A stretch of 64,000 nt of DNA from Micrococcus sp. EYE_212 (GCF_023147585.1 NZ_JAHXOZ010000001.1:1-64000), one strand, 5' to 3'; shown: positions 45,008 to 54,287, counted from the first letter of the stretch. Numbers and translations: made by a program. The notes: generated by a model from the letters alone, not told the origin.

Positions 45008-46489
45008 ATGAGGAGGCCCCCCCTGGATCGCCGGCGCGCGTGGCCCGCTCCGCGGGAGCGATGGCACCTCGCGCTGCTGCTGGCCGCGTTCACGGCCCTG
45101 GCCGTGACCCATTCGTTCCTGCGCCACCGGGCCTACGAGTCGAAGGGCTACGACCTGGGGATCTTCGACCAGGCGATCCGGCAGTACGCCCTCTTCAAGC
45201 CACCGATCGTGCCGGTCAAGGGGGTGGGCTTCCACCTCCTGGGCGACCACTTCCACCCGGTCCTCGCCCTGCTGGCGCCCGCCTACTGGATCTGGGACGA
45301 CCCCCGCGTGCTCGGGATCGTCATGGCGCTGGCCCTCGCGCTGGCCGCGGTGCCGGTGTACCTGTTCGCCCGCCGCCGGTCGGGCCACGGCCTCGCCCTG
45401 GGCGCGGCCGCGGCGCTGCTGCTCTCCTGGCCCTTCCAGGCCATGGTCAACTGGGACTTCCACGAGATCACCCTGGGCGTGCCCCTCATGGCGTGGCTGG
45501 TCTGGGCCCTGGACGGGGGCCGCCCGTGGACCGTCACGGCGCTCGCCGCGAGCCTCCTCACGGTGCGCGAGGACATGGGCGTCACGCTCGTGGCGGTGGC
45601 GCTGGTGCTCGCGATCCGCGGCCACCGGGTGCAGGCCGCCGTCACCGCGGTCCTGGGCGTGGCCGGCTACTGGTTCGCCACGTCCGTCGCCATCCCCCGC
45701 TTCTCCCCCACGGGGAGCTTCGGCTACTGGCAGTTCACGGCGCTCGGCCCGGACCTTCCCTCCTCCCTCCTGTTCATCCTCACGCGGCCGCTCTCCGCCG
45801 TCGGGGTGCTGGTGGACCACCCGTTGAAGATCGCCCTGCTGCTCCTGCACCTCGTGCCCCTGCTGCTCCTGCCGCTCCTCAGCCCGTTGACGCTGCTGGC
45901 GATGCCCGTCCTGCTCTCTCGCCTCTTCAACGACCGGCTCACCGTGTGGAGCCCCGTCTTCCAGTACGACGCCATCCTGGCGCCCATCCTCCTGATGGCC
46001 GCGCTCGAGGCGGCGCACCGGCTGGCGGCCCGGCGGGAGGAGCTGCGGCGGCTGCCCACGGTGCTCGTCGCCGCGGCCCTGGGCGTCTCGCTGCTCGGCA
46101 CGGCCGTGTTCCCGCTCGTCTTCCCGTTCCACCGCACCCTCACGGGGGACATGGCGGTCACGGCGCACGCGCGCAGCCTCGACCGCGCGGTCTCCCTCAT
46201 CCCGGACGGCGTGTGCGTCGAGGCCCCGGACCACGTCATCCCCCACCTGACCACGCGGACGTACGTGGGCCTCGCCGGGGACATCGGCGACGAGCTGGCC
46301 ACCTGGACCATCGTGGACCTGCAGGAGGAGGAGCCCGGCGGGTGGGACCCGCTGACACCCGGGCAGGTCCTGGAACGCGCCCGCGCCCTCGGCTTCCAAC
46401 GGGTGTGGTCCGAGGACGGGGTGATCGTGCTCCACCACCCGGGGCGCGCGGTGGACCCGACGTGCTCGGACTACCTCCGCCACCGCTGA
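45008..46489 (+). CDS. DUF2079 family membrane protein
   Basis: 493 residues, about ten hydrophobic helices. The first loop has YESKGYDLGIFDQAIRQYA and HLLGDHFHPVLALLAP, the DUF2079 signature with conserved Asp and His residues; NWDFHEITLGVPLMAW follows. The C-terminal 90 residues are soluble (SLIPDGVCVEAPDHVIPHLTT), as in several GT-C-fold proteins. DUF2079 members are thought to be glycosyltransferase-like but none is characterised. It overlaps by 19 bases at the 3' end with the convergent GT-C gene, next to the lipomannan cluster. Confidence 0.85.
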   Translation: MRRPPLDRRRAWPAPRERWHLALLLAAFTALAVTHSFLRHRAYESKGYDLGIFDQAIRQYALFKPPIVPVKGVGFHLLGDHFHPVLALLAPAYWIWDDPRVLGIVMALALALAAVPVYLFARRRSGHGLALGAAAALLLSWPFQAMVNWDFHEITLGVPLMAWLVWALDGGRPWTVTALAASLLTVREDMGVTLVAVALVLAIRGHRVQAAVTAVLGVAGYWFATSVAIPRFSPTGSFGYWQFTALGPDLPSSLLFILTRPLSAVGVLVDHPLKIALLLLHLVPLLLLPLLSPLTLLAMPVLLSRLFNDRLTVWSPVFQYDAILAPILLMAALEAAHRLAARREELRRLPTVLVAAALGVSLLGTAVFPLVFPFHRTLTGDMAVTAHARSLDRAVSLIPDGVCVEAPDHVIPHLTTRTYVGLAGDIGDELATWTIVDLQEEEPGGWDPLTPGQVLERARALGFQRVWSEDGVIVLHHPGRAVDPTCSDYLRHR

Positions 46490-47820
46490 ACGGCGGCGGC
46501 CAGCGGGCCGTCCGGCGCGCCCCAGAACGGGCCCGCGTTCGGGTCCTCCGCGATGCCCGGGGCGACGCACGGCGTGCCCCGCTCGAGGGCGGTGCGTCGC
46601 ACCGGGTCCCGCGCCGGGTCGAGGACGTCACGAATGACGGTGACGCAGATCCAGGCGACGGCGGCCACGTGCAGCACCACTCCCGAGCCGTACCAGAGGG
46701 TGGCCCAGGCCCCGCCGAACGTCCCGCCGGACGTGATGCGCGCGGACTCCATCCAGACTCCGGCCCAGTGGTAGACCTCCACGACCTGCCAGGCCCAGAA
46801 CATCCGGCGCCGCGGCGTCGCGAGGACGACGAGCGGGATCAGCCACATCACGAACTGCGGCGAGTACACCTTCCCCAGGAGCAGGAACGCCGCCACGATC
46901 AGCAGGCAGAGCTGGGCCAGGCGAGGGCGCACCGGGGCCGCCAGCCCCAGCCACGCGATCCCCGCGCAGCACACCGCGAACAGCCCGTTCGACACCAGCG
47001 AGAACGTCTCCCCGGACCATCCGGTCCAGACGAACGCGAGCCACACCGAGGAGAAGGAGACCGCACGCTCGCCCGAGAAGGCGTAGAAGCGCGCCCACTG
47101 GTCGAACGCCGTCAGCATGAACGGGAGGTTCACGGCCAGCCACGCCGCCGTCCCCGCCGCGAGCGCCCTCCCGAATCCCGCCCACCGGCCCGTGCGCAGC
47201 GCGAGGACCAGGAGGGCGCCGAAGAAGAACAGGGGGTAGAGCTTCGCGGCGGCGCCCAGGCCGAGGAGCGCGCCCGAGAGCGTGGGGTGGTCCGCGGACC
47301 ACGCCCACAGGGCCAGGGCGGCGAGCATGACCGCCCACAGGTCCCAGTTGAGCATCGAGGTCAGGACGACCCCCGGCGCGAGGGCCACCAGGAGCGCGTC
47401 CCGCGACCGGCCGCGCGCCGTGGACGCCGTCGCCACCACCGTGACCATCCAGCAGAGCACCACGCCCGCCGCGTTCACGTCGAAGTAGGCCACGGTGCGC
47501 TCGTGCAGGGACCCGCCGGCGGGCACGAGCCAGGAGGTGACCCCCGCGACGACGGCCAGCAGTGCCGGGTACTCCATCCACTGCTCCGTCGGCAGCGACG
47601 CGGAGAAGGGGAAGTGCCCGTCGGCCAGGCCCCGCGTGGGGAACAGCTGCGCGAAGTCCGAATAGCACAGGTGGACGTGCACGCCCGGGGCGGCCCAGCC
47701 GTGTACGCGGCACCACTGCTTGCTCAGCAGGCCGAGGCCGGCGGCCAGCGCCGTCGCGCCGAGGAGGACGGCGACCCGGCGAGAAGCAGGGCCGGAGGCG
47801 GGGCGGTCACGGTCGCTCAT
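46471..47820 (-). CDS. GT-C/GT87-like integral membrane glycosyltransferase
   Basis: 449 residues, about ten helices. CYSDFAQLFPTRGL and MEYPALLAVVAG in the first loops, MLNWDLWAVMLAALALWAW, GLGAAAKLYPLFFFGAL and KVYSPQFVMWLIPLVVL are typical of polyprenol-phosphate-sugar-dependent mannosyltransferases. It is the last gene of a three-gene unit in which each start codon overlaps the preceding stop by 4 bases. It may elongate or branch lipomannan; which step is unknown. Confidence 0.82.
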   Translation of the reverse strand: MSDRDRPASGPASRRVAVLLGATALAAGLGLLSKQWCRVHGWAAPGVHVHLCYSDFAQLFPTRGLADGHFPFSASLPTEQWMEYPALLAVVAGVTSWLVPAGGSLHERTVAYFDVNAAGVVLCWMVTVVATASTARGRSRDALLVALAPGVVLTSMLNWDLWAVMLAALALWAWSADHPTLSGALLGLGAAAKLYPLFFFGALLVLALRTGRWAGFGRALAAGTAAWLAVNLPFMLTAFDQWARFYAFSGERAVSFSSVWLAFVWTGWSGETFSLVSNGLFAVCCAGIAWLGLAAPVRPRLAQLCLLIVAAFLLLGKVYSPQFVMWLIPLVVLATPRRRMFWAWQVVEVYHWAGVWMESARITSGGTFGGAWATLWYGSGVVLHVAAVAWICVTVIRDVLDPARDPVRRTALERGTPCVAPGIAEDPNAGPFWGAPDGPLAAAVQRWRR

Positions 47821-49400
47821 GGTCCCTCCCGGGGGATGGCGGGGCGGGGCTCGATCGTCTCGAGCGGGGCACGGCCGCGGCCGGGGAACAGCACGGCGGT
47901 GGACGGGTCGCGGAACGCGATCAGGAGGATGCCGACGAGGGCGGCGAGCGCCGTCGCCCCGCGCACGGCCGCGAGCGGCATCCACTGGGCCACGGAGATC
48001 TGGTCCACCACGCCGACGCCGATGAGCAGCAGGACGGCCAACGCCGTCACCCAGCCCAGCCAGCGCGGGTGGAGCGGTCCGCGGGGCGTGCCGGGGAGGG
48101 CGCACGCGAACAGCGGCAGCACCCAGAGCAGATACCACGGCTGGATGATGGGCGCCGTGAGCACGGCCACGACGAGCACGGCGGCGGAGGAGAGCACCGG
48201 GTCCACGGGGCGGCGGCGCAGCGCCATCCAGGCGGTGAAGACCAGCGCGGCCAGCGTCATCAGCGTGTAGAACGCGTTCGCGGCCGACCGGGCGGGCACG
48301 GGGCTCACCGCGTCCATGAGCCAGCCGAGGCCGAGCCCCACCAGTCCCACCGGCGCATAGGGGAAGGCGGCGTCGCCGCTCGTGAGCATGGCGGCCGCCC
48401 ACCCGAACCACAGCCCCGTGCCCGCTCCCAGGATCGTCAGGACGGCCAGGGCGACCGCCGCCGTCGTGATCCAGGAGCCGAGGCGCTCGCGGCGCCGAGG
48501 CGGCCGCCCGCCGGCGCGGAAGGGCGCCCAGCCGGCGGGCAGCAGGAGGGCGGCGAACGGCAGGGCCAGCGCGGTCAGCGGCTTGATGGCCACCGAGAGC
48601 GAGATGAGCACGAGGCCCCACAGTCCGTGGATGCGACGGCGCGGAAGGCGCACCAGCAGCAGGAGACCGGCCAGCATGAGGCCGCTCATGAGGGCGTCAT
48701 TGTGGGCGCCGGCCACCATGTAGAGCAGGAACAGCGGGTTCGCCACGCACAGCCACGCGGCCCAGCGGCCACCGCGGCCCGCCGCGTCCGCGAGGCGGCG
48801 CACGGCCCACAGGCACAGGGCCATCCCGGCCAGGGCGAGGAGCCGGAAGCACAGCACCCCGAGCTCGATGTTCCCTCCGGAGAACCGCCACGCCCCCTCC
48901 GCGAAGAGCAGGAACAGCGGGCCGTACGGAGACGGGGACTCGGCCCAGATGGAGTCCGCCCCCTGCATGAACCACCCGGGCAGCCGGGAGACGCCCTCCC
49001 GGTAGGGGTCCAGCCCGAGCGCCACCACCCGCCCCTGCTGGAGGTACGAGTAGACGTCCCGGGAGAAGATGGGGAAGGCGCCCAGCATCGGGAGGGACCA
49101 CTGCCACGCCGCGCGCGTCACCGCTGAGCCCTGGGAGTCCCAGCGGCCCCGCAGGGCGCGCCCGAGCCGCAGCCACGCGCGGGCCAGCAGCAGGCAGCCG
49201 ACCGCCAGCAGGACCGCGCACCCGATCACGCCCACGAGGTTGGCGCGCAGCGGGTTGAGCAGCCGCGTGCCGGCGAAGACGGTGTCCGTGGTCATCGGCA
49301 GCCACCCCACGCCCCACGAGGCGACCATGATGAGCACGGCGGCGACGGTCCCCTCCCGCACGGCCGCACGGGGATCCGGCGCCTCGGCGCCGTGCTTCAC
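47817..49400 (-). CDS. MptB-like polyprenol-phosphomannose-dependent alpha-1,6-mannosyltransferase, second copy
   Basis: 527 residues, about twelve helices. The catalytic-loop region IFSRDVYSYLQQGRVVALG, then WAESPSPYGPLFLLF, GAHNDALMSGLMLAG and APIIQPWYLLWVLPLF parallel the neighbouring MptB copy. GTG 49400 has GGAGG just upstream and overlaps the mptB stop (GTGA). In Corynebacterineae MptB and MptA carry out proximal and distal elongation of the alpha-1,6-mannan backbone; the two copies here could split the work in the same way. Confidence 0.85.
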   Translation of the reverse strand: MKHGAEAPDPRAAVREGTVAAVLIMVASWGVGWLPMTTDTVFAGTRLLNPLRANLVGVIGCAVLLAVGCLLLARAWLRLGRALRGRWDSQGSAVTRAAWQWSLPMLGAFPIFSRDVYSYLQQGRVVALGLDPYREGVSRLPGWFMQGADSIWAESPSPYGPLFLLFAEGAWRFSGGNIELGVLCFRLLALAGMALCLWAVRRLADAAGRGGRWAAWLCVANPLFLLYMVAGAHNDALMSGLMLAGLLLLVRLPRRRIHGLWGLVLISLSVAIKPLTALALPFAALLLPAGWAPFRAGGRPPRRRERLGSWITTAAVALAVLTILGAGTGLWFGWAAAMLTSGDAAFPYAPVGLVGLGLGWLMDAVSPVPARSAANAFYTLMTLAALVFTAWMALRRRPVDPVLSSAAVLVVAVLTAPIIQPWYLLWVLPLFACALPGTPRGPLHPRWLGWVTALAVLLLIGVGVVDQISVAQWMPLAAVRGATALAALVGILLIAFRDPSTAVLFPGRGRAPLETIEPRPAIPREGP

Positions 49401-51040
49401 CGGACCTCCGGCCGACGCCTCACGCTGCGGGCGACCGTCCAGAGCTCGTGACGGCCGGGCATCCTGCCGCGCAGGACGTGCCGCGTGTGCGGGTCCAGGA
49501 GCAGGATCCACACGAGGCACAGGGCCGAGACCGCCAGCGAGACGACCTTCACCTCGCCCGCGATCTCCAGGAACGGCCACGTGAACAGCTGGTCCTGGGC
49601 GCCGTAGGTGAGGAAGAAGCACACGGTGAAGAACACCCACGTCAGCCGCCAGTCGTCCGGGATGCCGATCACGGCGAAGAAGGGCAGCAGCCACAGCAGG
49701 TACCACGGGTGGATCACCGGGGAGAGCACCACCAGTGCAGTGAACGCCCACGTCATCCGAGGCAGGATCCGGTCCTGGCGGCCCCGGAACATGAGCACGG
49801 CCACCACGAGCACCGAGAGGAGGCGCCCGGCCGTCTTGTAGAGGCCCTCGATGCCGCTGCGGTCCACATCGTTCCCGAGCGCCTCCAGGACCCCGATGGT
49901 CACGCTGGAGAGCATGCCGATGGGCGCCCACGGGGACGTGCCCGTGCCCGTGCTCGCCATGACGGACACCCAGCCGAAGCCGTAGCCGTTGGCGTGCCCC
50001 ACCGCGAGCATGATGAGGGCGGAGGTCACCGCCGTCGCCGCCCAGGAGGCGAAGCGACGGGGCCACCCGGCTCGGGGGCCCGCCCACAGCAGGCCGATGA
50101 ACGGCAGGAGCACCACGGTGATGGGCTTGACGCCGAGCGAGAGGGTCACGAGGAGGACGCCGGCCAGGCCCCACCCGGCCGAGGCGAGCGCTGACTGGGG
50201 CCGCTCCGGGCGCCCGGCGCGCAGGGCGCACCACGTGCCGGCGAGCGCCAGGCCCACCATGAGGGCGTCGTTGTGGCCGGAGGCGACGAAGTGGATGATG
50301 ACGAGCGGGTTGGCGGTGGTGAGCCACTGCGCCCAGCCGGGCGGCGTCCCCGTGCGGCGTGCGAGCAGGGGCACGAAGACCGCGGTGAGGACCACGCCGA
50401 GCACCGCCACGAGGCGGAAGAGCACGATGGCCAGGTCCGGGTTCTCTCCCCCGCTGGCGTTCACCATCGCCTGCTCCACCCACAGGAAGACGGGCCCGTA
50501 GGGGGTGCCGTCGTAGGCCCACATGGAGTCCGCACCGAGCTGGAGCCAGTTCGAGACGTCGGAGATGCTGTCCTCGTAGGGGTTCTTCCCGGCCGCCATC
50601 ATGCGCCCCTGGGCCACGTACGCGTACATGTCCCGGCTCAGGATGGGCAGCGCCACCAGCAGGGGGGCGCTCCACAGGGCCGACGCCCAGGTCATGGTGC
50701 CCACCGTCCCGCCGCCGCGCGGGTCCACGGTCTGGCCGAGACGGATCCAGGCCCAGAACAGGAGCCAGAAGCCGAGGGTGAGGAGCGTGATGCCGGTGAG
50801 GACGCCCGCCTCGTCCGTGCGCCACGGGATGAGCCACTGCCAGCGGTTCAGGGGGGAGACGGACGCGAGCCAGCCCACGCTGTAGGAGCCCGCCACCACC
50901 AGGAGGGACCCCAGGAGCCCGACGAGGAGCGGGACGCGCGGCGAGCCGCCCGGGCCGAGCGGCCGCGGAGCTGCGCTCGCGCCGCCGGGCGCCGGCCGCT
51001 CCCCCGACGGGGACGACGGCGGCGGGGTGGGCGCGCTCAT
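49397..51040 (-). CDS. mptB: Alpha-1,6-mannosyltransferase MptB
   Basis: 547 residues. A proline-rich cytoplasmic N-terminus of about 35 residues is followed by about twelve helices. The first large loop holds ILSRDMYAYVAQGRMMAAG, then NPYEDSISDVSNWL and YDGTPYGPVFLWVEQ; the conserved Asp of the SRDMY motif is the likely catalytic base of this GT-C family. SGHNDALMVGLALAG and VIHPWYLLWLLPFF are also characteristic. MptB starts elongation of mannan on PIM-type or glycolipid anchors at the outer face of the membrane. It is the first gene of the overlapping unit. The promoter region is shared with orn; a TAGATT -10 candidate is at 51100-51095 on this strand. Confidence 0.9.
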   Translation of the reverse strand: MSAPTPPPSSPSGERPAPGGASAAPRPLGPGGSPRVPLLVGLLGSLLVVAGSYSVGWLASVSPLNRWQWLIPWRTDEAGVLTGITLLTLGFWLLFWAWIRLGQTVDPRGGGTVGTMTWASALWSAPLLVALPILSRDMYAYVAQGRMMAAGKNPYEDSISDVSNWLQLGADSMWAYDGTPYGPVFLWVEQAMVNASGGENPDLAIVLFRLVAVLGVVLTAVFVPLLARRTGTPPGWAQWLTTANPLVIIHFVASGHNDALMVGLALAGTWCALRAGRPERPQSALASAGWGLAGVLLVTLSLGVKPITVVLLPFIGLLWAGPRAGWPRRFASWAATAVTSALIMLAVGHANGYGFGWVSVMASTGTGTSPWAPIGMLSSVTIGVLEALGNDVDRSGIEGLYKTAGRLLSVLVVAVLMFRGRQDRILPRMTWAFTALVVLSPVIHPWYLLWLLPFFAVIGIPDDWRLTWVFFTVCFFLTYGAQDQLFTWPFLEIAGEVKVVSLAVSALCLVWILLLDPHTRHVLRGRMPGRHELWTVARSVRRRPEVR

Positions 51041-51130
51041 GGGGCGTGTCCTTCCGTGCGGGCCGGGTCGGAACCCGGGGTGGGACTGACGGCGAATCTA
51101 TCATCGTGGACCACGAGTAGCCTGGATTCC

Positions 51131-51778
51131 ATGAGCGACACGAACACCCCCGCGCCGGAGCGCGCCCCGCTGGTCTGGATCGACTGCGAGATGACCGGCC
51201 TGGACCCGGACGTCGACGTGCTGGTGGAGGTGGCCGTGCTCATCACGGACTCCGAGCTCGAGCTCCTCGACGAGGGGGTGGACCTCGTGATCCGCCCGAC
51301 CGCGGCCGCCCTCGCCCAGATGGACCCGTTCGTCCGGGACATGCACACCACGTCCGGACTGATCGAGGAGCTCGAGTCCGGGCTCCCCCTCGAGGAGGCC
51401 GCCGAGCGGGTGCTGGCCTACATCGCCGAGCGCGTGCCCGCGGGCAGGGCCCTGCTGGCCGGCAACTCCGTGGGCCAGGACAAGCTGTTCCTGTCCCGGT
51501 ACATGCCGCGCGTCGTGGAGCACCTGCACTACCGGATCGTGGACGTCTCCACGCTCAAGGAGCTCGCGCGCCGCTGGTACCCGCGCGCCTACTACCAGGC
51601 GCCGGCGAAGACGGGCGGCCACCGCGCCCTCGGCGACATCCGGGACTCGATCACCGAGCTGCGCTACTACCGCGAGGCCGTCATGCTCCCGGCCCCCGGC
51701 CCGACGTCGGACGAGGCCCGCTCGATCTCGGCCCGGATCACCGCTGGCGCGGGCGAACCTCAGGATCGTGTACAGTAG
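51131..51778 (+). CDS. orn: Oligoribonuclease
   Basis: Orn degrades short RNA and pGpG. The 215-residue DEDDh exonuclease has WIDCEMTGLD (Asp and Glu ligands), VDVSTLKELARRWYP, and HRALGDIRDSI with the catalytic His and last Asp. TAGCCT ends 7 bases before ATG 51131, consistent with a leaderless mRNA. The C-terminal 35 residues are Pro/Ser-rich and not conserved. Its end overlaps the -10 box of tRNA-His. Confidence 0.97.
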   Translation: MSDTNTPAPERAPLVWIDCEMTGLDPDVDVLVEVAVLITDSELELLDEGVDLVIRPTAAALAQMDPFVRDMHTTSGLIEELESGLPLEEAAERVLAYIAERVPAGRALLAGNSVGQDKLFLSRYMPRVVEHLHYRIVDVSTLKELARRWYPRAYYQAPAKTGGHRALGDIRDSITELRYYREAVMLPAPGPTSDEARSISARITAGAGEPQDRVQ

Positions 51779-51821
51779 TACCCGCTGCTCCGCACGGGTC
51801 ACCCCCATCGGGAGCATGCAT

Positions 51822-51898
51822 GGTGGGCGTAGCTCAGTCGGCAGAGCGTCTGGTTGTGGTCCAGAAGGTCGCGGGTTCAATCCCCGTCGCTCACCCCA
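51822..51898 (+). tRNA. tRNA-His(GTG)
   Basis: Acceptor GTGGGCG/CGCTCAC with the extra G at -1 (51822) paired to C73, the identity element of tRNA-His. Anticodon stem TCTGG/CCAGA with loop TTGTGGT, anticodon GTG. CCA is encoded at the 3' end. A -10 box TACAGT is at 51771-51776. Confidence 0.97.
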
Positions 51899-51901
51899 CC
51901 G

Positions 51902-51934
51902 AGGCCCCCGGAATCATGCAGATTCCGGGGGCCT
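51902..51934 (+). terminator. Terminator after tRNA-His
   Basis: AGGCCCCCGGAATC pairs with GATTCCGGGGGCCT around ATGCA, followed by TGTCGTG. It begins 3 bases after the tRNA end. Confidence 0.8.
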
Positions 51935-52039
51935 TGTCGTGTCCGTGGTTGCGCTCCTGGTAGTGCCGGGCGGGGGTCTACCCTGGCAGGGCAGGAGGGC
52001 ACCCGCCCTCCCCCACCGTCCCGTCTCCAGGAGGCCACC

Positions 52040-52345
52040 GTGTCCGTCGTGAAGATCAACGCCATCACCGTCCCCGAGGGCGCCGGCCCGGAACTTGAGA
52101 AGCGGTTCGCTGCCCGCAAGCACGCGGTGGACCAGGAGCCGGGCTTCGAGGGGTTCCAGCTGCTGCGGCCCACGGCGGGCGAGGACCGCTACTTCGTGGT
52201 CACGACGTGGGCCTCGGAGGAGGACTTCCAGCGCTGGCGGGACGGGCGCATGCCCGCCGCTCACGCCGCCGAGCAGGGCGGCCGCCCGGCCCCCGTGGCC
52301 ACGGGCGCCGACCTGCTCGAGTTCGAGGTCGTGGACCTGGGCTGA
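52040..52345 (+). CDS. mhuD: MhuD-type haem-degrading monooxygenase
   Basis: 101 residues of the antibiotic-biosynthesis-monooxygenase fold. It aligns closely with M. tuberculosis MhuD: VVKINAI, PEGAGPELEKRFAARKHAV, PGFEGFQLLRP, RYFVVTTW and PVATGADLLEFEVV. The haem ligand His75, Trp66 and Asn7 all fall at the MhuD positions. MhuD opens haem to mycobilin and frees iron. GTG 52040 has AGGAGG 6 bases upstream. The last 85 bases overlap the 3' end of the P-type ATPase gene on the other strand. Confidence 0.9.
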   Translation: MSVVKINAITVPEGAGPELEKRFAARKHAVDQEPGFEGFQLLRPTAGEDRYFVVTTWASEEDFQRWRDGRMPAAHAAEQGGRPAPVATGADLLEFEVVDLG

Positions 52346-54255
52346 CCCGGGCGCCGCAGCAGGCGCATCGCGTTCACGATGACCAGCAGCACGGACGCCT
52401 CGTGCACGAGCATGCCGACGGCCATCGTGACGCCGCCGATGAAGACGCCGGCCAGCAGGGCCACGACGGTCACGAGGGAGATCGCGATGTTCTGCCGCAT
52501 CACCCGCACCGTGCGCCGGGCCAGCTCGAGCGCCTGCGGCAGCCGCTCGAGCCGGTCGCCCATCAGGGCGATGTCCGCGGTCTCGATGGCCACGCCGGAG
52601 CCGGCCGCGCCCATGGCCACGCCGATGTCCGCCGTCGCCAAGGCCGGGGCGTCGTTGACGCCGTCACCGACCATCGCGACGACGCGGCCCTCGGCCTGCA
52701 GGGCCTCGATCGCCTCGAGCTTGTCCTGGGGCAGCAGGCCTGCCCGCACGTCGTCGACGCCCACTTGCCGGGCCACGGCCTGCGCGACGCCGGGCTGGTC
52801 GCCGGTCAGCATCACGACCTCGCGGACGCCGATCCCGTGCAGCGCCCGGATCATGCCCGCGGCCTCGGGCCGGAGGGTGTCTGCGATGGCGAGGACGCCG
52901 AGCGGGATGCCGTCGACGACGACCGCCACCGGGGTCCGGCCCGCCTCCGCAAGCTCGGTCGCGACGGTCTCGACCCGGTCGGTCGCGGCCGGCTCCACGC
53001 CGCGCTCGCGCAGCAGCGCCACGTTGCCCACGGCGACGACACGGCCGTCCACCTCTCCGGTGAGCCCGCGGCCGAGGACGACGTCCACATCGGTGGCCAG
53101 CGGGCCGTCCAGCAGGCCGCGCTCCCCGCCCGCCGCGACGACCGGCGCGGCCAGCGGGTGGTCCGAGGCCGCCTCGAGCCGTGCGGCCCAGCGCAGCACC
53201 TCGTCCTCGGCCCCGGGCTCGAACGCGACGACGTCTGTCAGCTCGGGGGTGCCCGACGTGAGGGTGCCGGTCTTGTCGACGGCGACGGCGTCGACCTTCG
53301 CGGAGCGCTCAAGGAACTCCCCTCCCTTGATGAGCACGCCGTCCTTGGCGCCGCGGCCGATCCCCGCCACGATCGCGACCGGGATGGAGATCACGAGGGC
53401 GCCCGGGCAGCCGATGACCAGCAGGGTCAGGGCCAGGGGGATGTCCCGCGTGATCAGGCCGGTCGCGAAGGCCAGCACCATGATCGCCGGGGTGTACCAG
53501 CGGGAGAAGCGGTCCATGAACTGCTGGGTCCGCGCACGGGCCTCCTGCGCCGCCTCGACGCGGTGGATGATGCGCGCCAGCGTGGTGTCGGCGCCCACGC
53601 CCCGGGCCTGCACCTGCAGCAGGCCTGCCGTGGCGACGGTGCCCGCGTACATGGCGTCGCCGTCGGTCTTCTCCGCCGGGATGGACTCGCCCGTGATGGA
53701 TGCTTCGTCCACGGCGCCGACCCCGGTGAGCACCACGCCGTCCACCGGCACTCGGGCGCCGGCCTTGACGAGGACGGTCGCGCCGGGGGCCACCTCGTGG
53801 GCGGGCACGGTGCGCTGCGTCCCGTCTGCGTCGACGACGACGGCGGTCTCGGGCGCCGTGGACACGAGGTCCGCGAGCGCCGAGCGAGTCTGAGACAGGG
53901 TCGCGTCCTCGAGGCCGTGGCCGAGGGCGAAGAGGAAGGTCACGGCGGCGGCCTCCCAGAAATTGCCGAGCAGGGACGCGCCGATCGCGGCGGTGGCGAC
54001 GAGCAGGTCGATGCCGACGGTCTTCACCCGCAGGGCGGCGATCGCGTCGCGCGCGATCGGCAGGCCGGCCACGACGGCGGCGGCGAGCATCAGGCCCGCC
54101 GCCACGAGGTGTCCGGTCCCGTGGGCCAGCTGCTCGGGCGCCAGCACGAGTGAGACGGCGATCAGCAGGCCGGCCACCACGGGACGCCGCCAGCGGCGGG
54201 ACAACGCGAACCGGGCACGGGTGCGGCCCGGGTGTGTGACAGCGGGGGTGGACAT
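52261..54255 (-). CDS. Heavy-metal-translocating P1B-type ATPase
   Basis: 664 residues, no metal-binding domain of its own. Motifs: ITGESIPAEK (actuator TGE), the phosphorylation site VDKTGTLTSG (about residue 328), SDHPLA (HP locus) and VGDGVNDAPALATADI. The transport-helix motif is CPG (IGCPGALVISIPVA, about residue 281) rather than CPC, CPH, TPC or SPC, so the metal cannot be predicted. The final 30 or so residues (after MRLLRRPGQ) are translated from the antisense of mhuD and match nothing in the family, so the original end was probably lost. A short HMA chaperone gene lies 32 bases upstream and is likely co-transcribed. Confidence 0.92.
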   Translation of the reverse strand: MSTPAVTHPGRTRARFALSRRWRRPVVAGLLIAVSLVLAPEQLAHGTGHLVAAGLMLAAAVVAGLPIARDAIAALRVKTVGIDLLVATAAIGASLLGNFWEAAAVTFLFALGHGLEDATLSQTRSALADLVSTAPETAVVVDADGTQRTVPAHEVAPGATVLVKAGARVPVDGVVLTGVGAVDEASITGESIPAEKTDGDAMYAGTVATAGLLQVQARGVGADTTLARIIHRVEAAQEARARTQQFMDRFSRWYTPAIMVLAFATGLITRDIPLALTLLVIGCPGALVISIPVAIVAGIGRGAKDGVLIKGGEFLERSAKVDAVAVDKTGTLTSGTPELTDVVAFEPGAEDEVLRWAARLEAASDHPLAAPVVAAGGERGLLDGPLATDVDVVLGRGLTGEVDGRVVAVGNVALLRERGVEPAATDRVETVATELAEAGRTPVAVVVDGIPLGVLAIADTLRPEAAGMIRALHGIGVREVVMLTGDQPGVAQAVARQVGVDDVRAGLLPQDKLEAIEALQAEGRVVAMVGDGVNDAPALATADIGVAMGAAGSGVAIETADIALMGDRLERLPQALELARRTVRVMRQNIAISLVTVVALLAGVFIGGVTMAVGMLVHEASVLLVIVNAMRLLRRPGQPRSTTSNSSRSAPVATGAGRPPCSAA

Positions 54256-54287
54256 GGCGGGCTCCGTTCGTCGGGGGCGGGGCGGTG

